Shown here piece after piece: positions 63,436 to 64,000 of a stretch of 64,000 bases of DNA. How positions within the stretch are numbered: the first letter of the stretch is position 1; every line of letters begins with the position of its first letter. A program made the translations under genes and the position numbers. Origin of the DNA: Solirubrobacteraceae bacterium (GTDB lineage: Bacteria; Actinomycetota; Thermoleophilia; Solirubrobacterales; Solirubrobacteraceae). The DNA lies in contig JAICYC010000008.1 in NCBI GenBank assembly GCA_025934395.1, forward strand, positions 1 through 64,000. The letters run 5' to 3'. Under the pieces are notes generated by a model. That model saw only the letters and a program-made list of their open reading frames with translations, did no database searches and had not been told where the DNA came from.

Positions 63436-64000
63436 CTATGCGGCGTGCACGAGCTCCTGCTCGAAGGCCCACAGCGTGGCGGCTGCGCGGCTGCGCACTC
63501 CGGCCTTCTCGTAGATGTGCTGGACGTGATGCCCGACGGTCTTCACCGAGATGCCGAGGGTGTTGCCGATCGCCTGGTTGGAGTCGCCGTGGACGAGCGC
63601 GAGCAGGACCTCCAGCTCGCGTGGCGTGAGGCCCGCGGGCAGCTCGCGGCGGCGCTCAGAGACCTGATGGCCGGCCGCGGCGAGCACGGCGGCGACGGCA
63701 TCGGGGGCGAGCCTGCCCTCGCTCGCGTCGCGCAGCAGTTCGGCCTCGGCGGCCTCTGCGTCGAGCGCCGGGCGATGTGGACGGGCTTCGCGCATCGCGA
63801 CGTAGCAGTCGGCCGCAGCGAGGATGCAGATCGCCAGGTCGAGGTCGGGTGTGCGCACCCCGCGGTGATAGCCGGACCCGTCGCAGCGCTCGTGGTGTGC
63901 GCCGGCAACCTTGCCGATCGGTGCGAGCGCCGGGGACTGTGCGAAGGCGCGCTCGGTGAAGTGCGCATGCAGGCGAACGCGCTCCCACTCGCCGAACCCG
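63436..64000 (-). CDS. HD-GYP-like domain / LuxR HTH fusion regulator (5' end outside window)
   Basis: The reading frame is open from the window edge to the stop at 63436; 188 residues are visible. Before the ORF's first possible GTG (63858) it reads VRLHAHFTERAFAQSPAL then VAGAHHERCDGSGYHRGV, the end of an HD-GYP-type domain (HHERxDGSGY, with His in place of Pro of GYP). A helical linker (LAICILAAADCYVAMREARP, the DxYxAxxxxRPHRPAL pattern) leads to a C-terminal LuxR HTH: GLTPREELE-type start, NQAIGNTLGISVKTVGHHVQ, HIYEKAGVRSRAAATLWAFE. So an HD-family phosphodiesterase fold is joined to a DNA-binding domain. Ligand and activity unknown. Confidence 0.83.
   Translation of the reverse strand, partial: GFGEWERVRLHAHFTERAFAQSPALAPIGKVAGAHHERCDGSGYHRGVRTPDLDLAICILAAADCYVAMREARPHRPALDAEAAEAELLRDASEGRLAPDAVAAVLAAAGHQVSERRRELPAGLTPRELEVLLALVHGDSNQAIGNTLGISVKTVGHHVQHIYEKAGVRSRAAATLWAFEQELVHAA

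Overview
The window is a very GC-rich chromosomal stretch, dense with genes and free of CRISPR arrays, insertion sequences, phage genes or rRNA. The gene content points to an actinobacterium, most probably class Thermoleophilia (Solirubrobacterales-like). This rests on frequent GTG starts and GTGA/ATGA overlaps, -10-like hexamers 6-9 nt before start codons (leaderless mRNA), a split PutA pathway, a SpoIID-type wall protein without sporulation neighbours, and two sequence types I associate with this class: the C-terminal domain of the sedolisin at 11263-13581 and the broken secreted-protein tail at 61540-61812. The taxonomic call is inference; no rRNA is present.

Layout. 25-6443 (minus) carries a LuxR-type regulator, tRNA-Phe, an exported M23 peptidase, a sugar-nucleotide epimerase, an HD-GYP protein with a cobalamin-binding-like tail, and a lipoprotein. 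6500-11222 is a small oxidative catabolism locus: saccharopine-dehydrogenase-like reductase, acyl-CoA-dehydrogenase-like flavoprotein, TetR regulator and Baeyer-Villiger-type monooxygenase, with two operators between the last two genes. 11263-17492 holds a sedolisin, an Ada-zinc-like protein, a DUF2867 gene and a DCC-family gene that share a palindrome with a TetR gene, and a succinate-semialdehyde dehydrogenase.

17595-23793 contains wall and housekeeping genes: SpoIID-domain protein, 5'-3' exonuclease, YchF, PAP2 phosphatase, methylmalonyl-CoA epimerase with a small partner, and a single-span FtsH, plus a structured intergenic element. 23852-31171 is one minus-strand peptide-uptake operon (permease, binding protein, permease, two ATPases) ending in an M20 peptidase. 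31309-42082 runs on the plus strand: rarA, an aldehyde-dehydrogenase-like protein lacking catalytic residues, then a tightly overlapping tetrapyrrole/cytochrome-c operon (met8-like, ccmA, ccmB, ccmC, ccmD-like, hemA, hemC, cobA-hemD fusion, birA).

42087-53790 has a helicase with a very acidic insertion, a TlpA-type thioredoxin, a galT-like gene, small lipoprotein and membrane genes, two exported phosphoesterases, a sugar-phosphate transferase overlapping an antisense gene, and an exported lipase. 53941-64000 carries a small membrane protein, P5C dehydrogenase with proline dehydrogenase, a DUF4242-cyclase fusion, a D-cysteine-desulfhydrase-like PLP enzyme, a large glycine-rich exported protein, a pseudogene, a binding protein without signal peptide, a small dimeric-barrel-like protein, and an HD-GYP-like/LuxR fusion cut by the window edge.

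No complete unknown defence or biosynthetic system was recognised. The observations best worth checking are the two TetR operator systems, the structured element at 21214-21315, the catalytically dead ALDH, the HD-GYP/B12-like fusion, the DUF4242-cyclase fusion, and the sensor-like cluster at 61887-64000.
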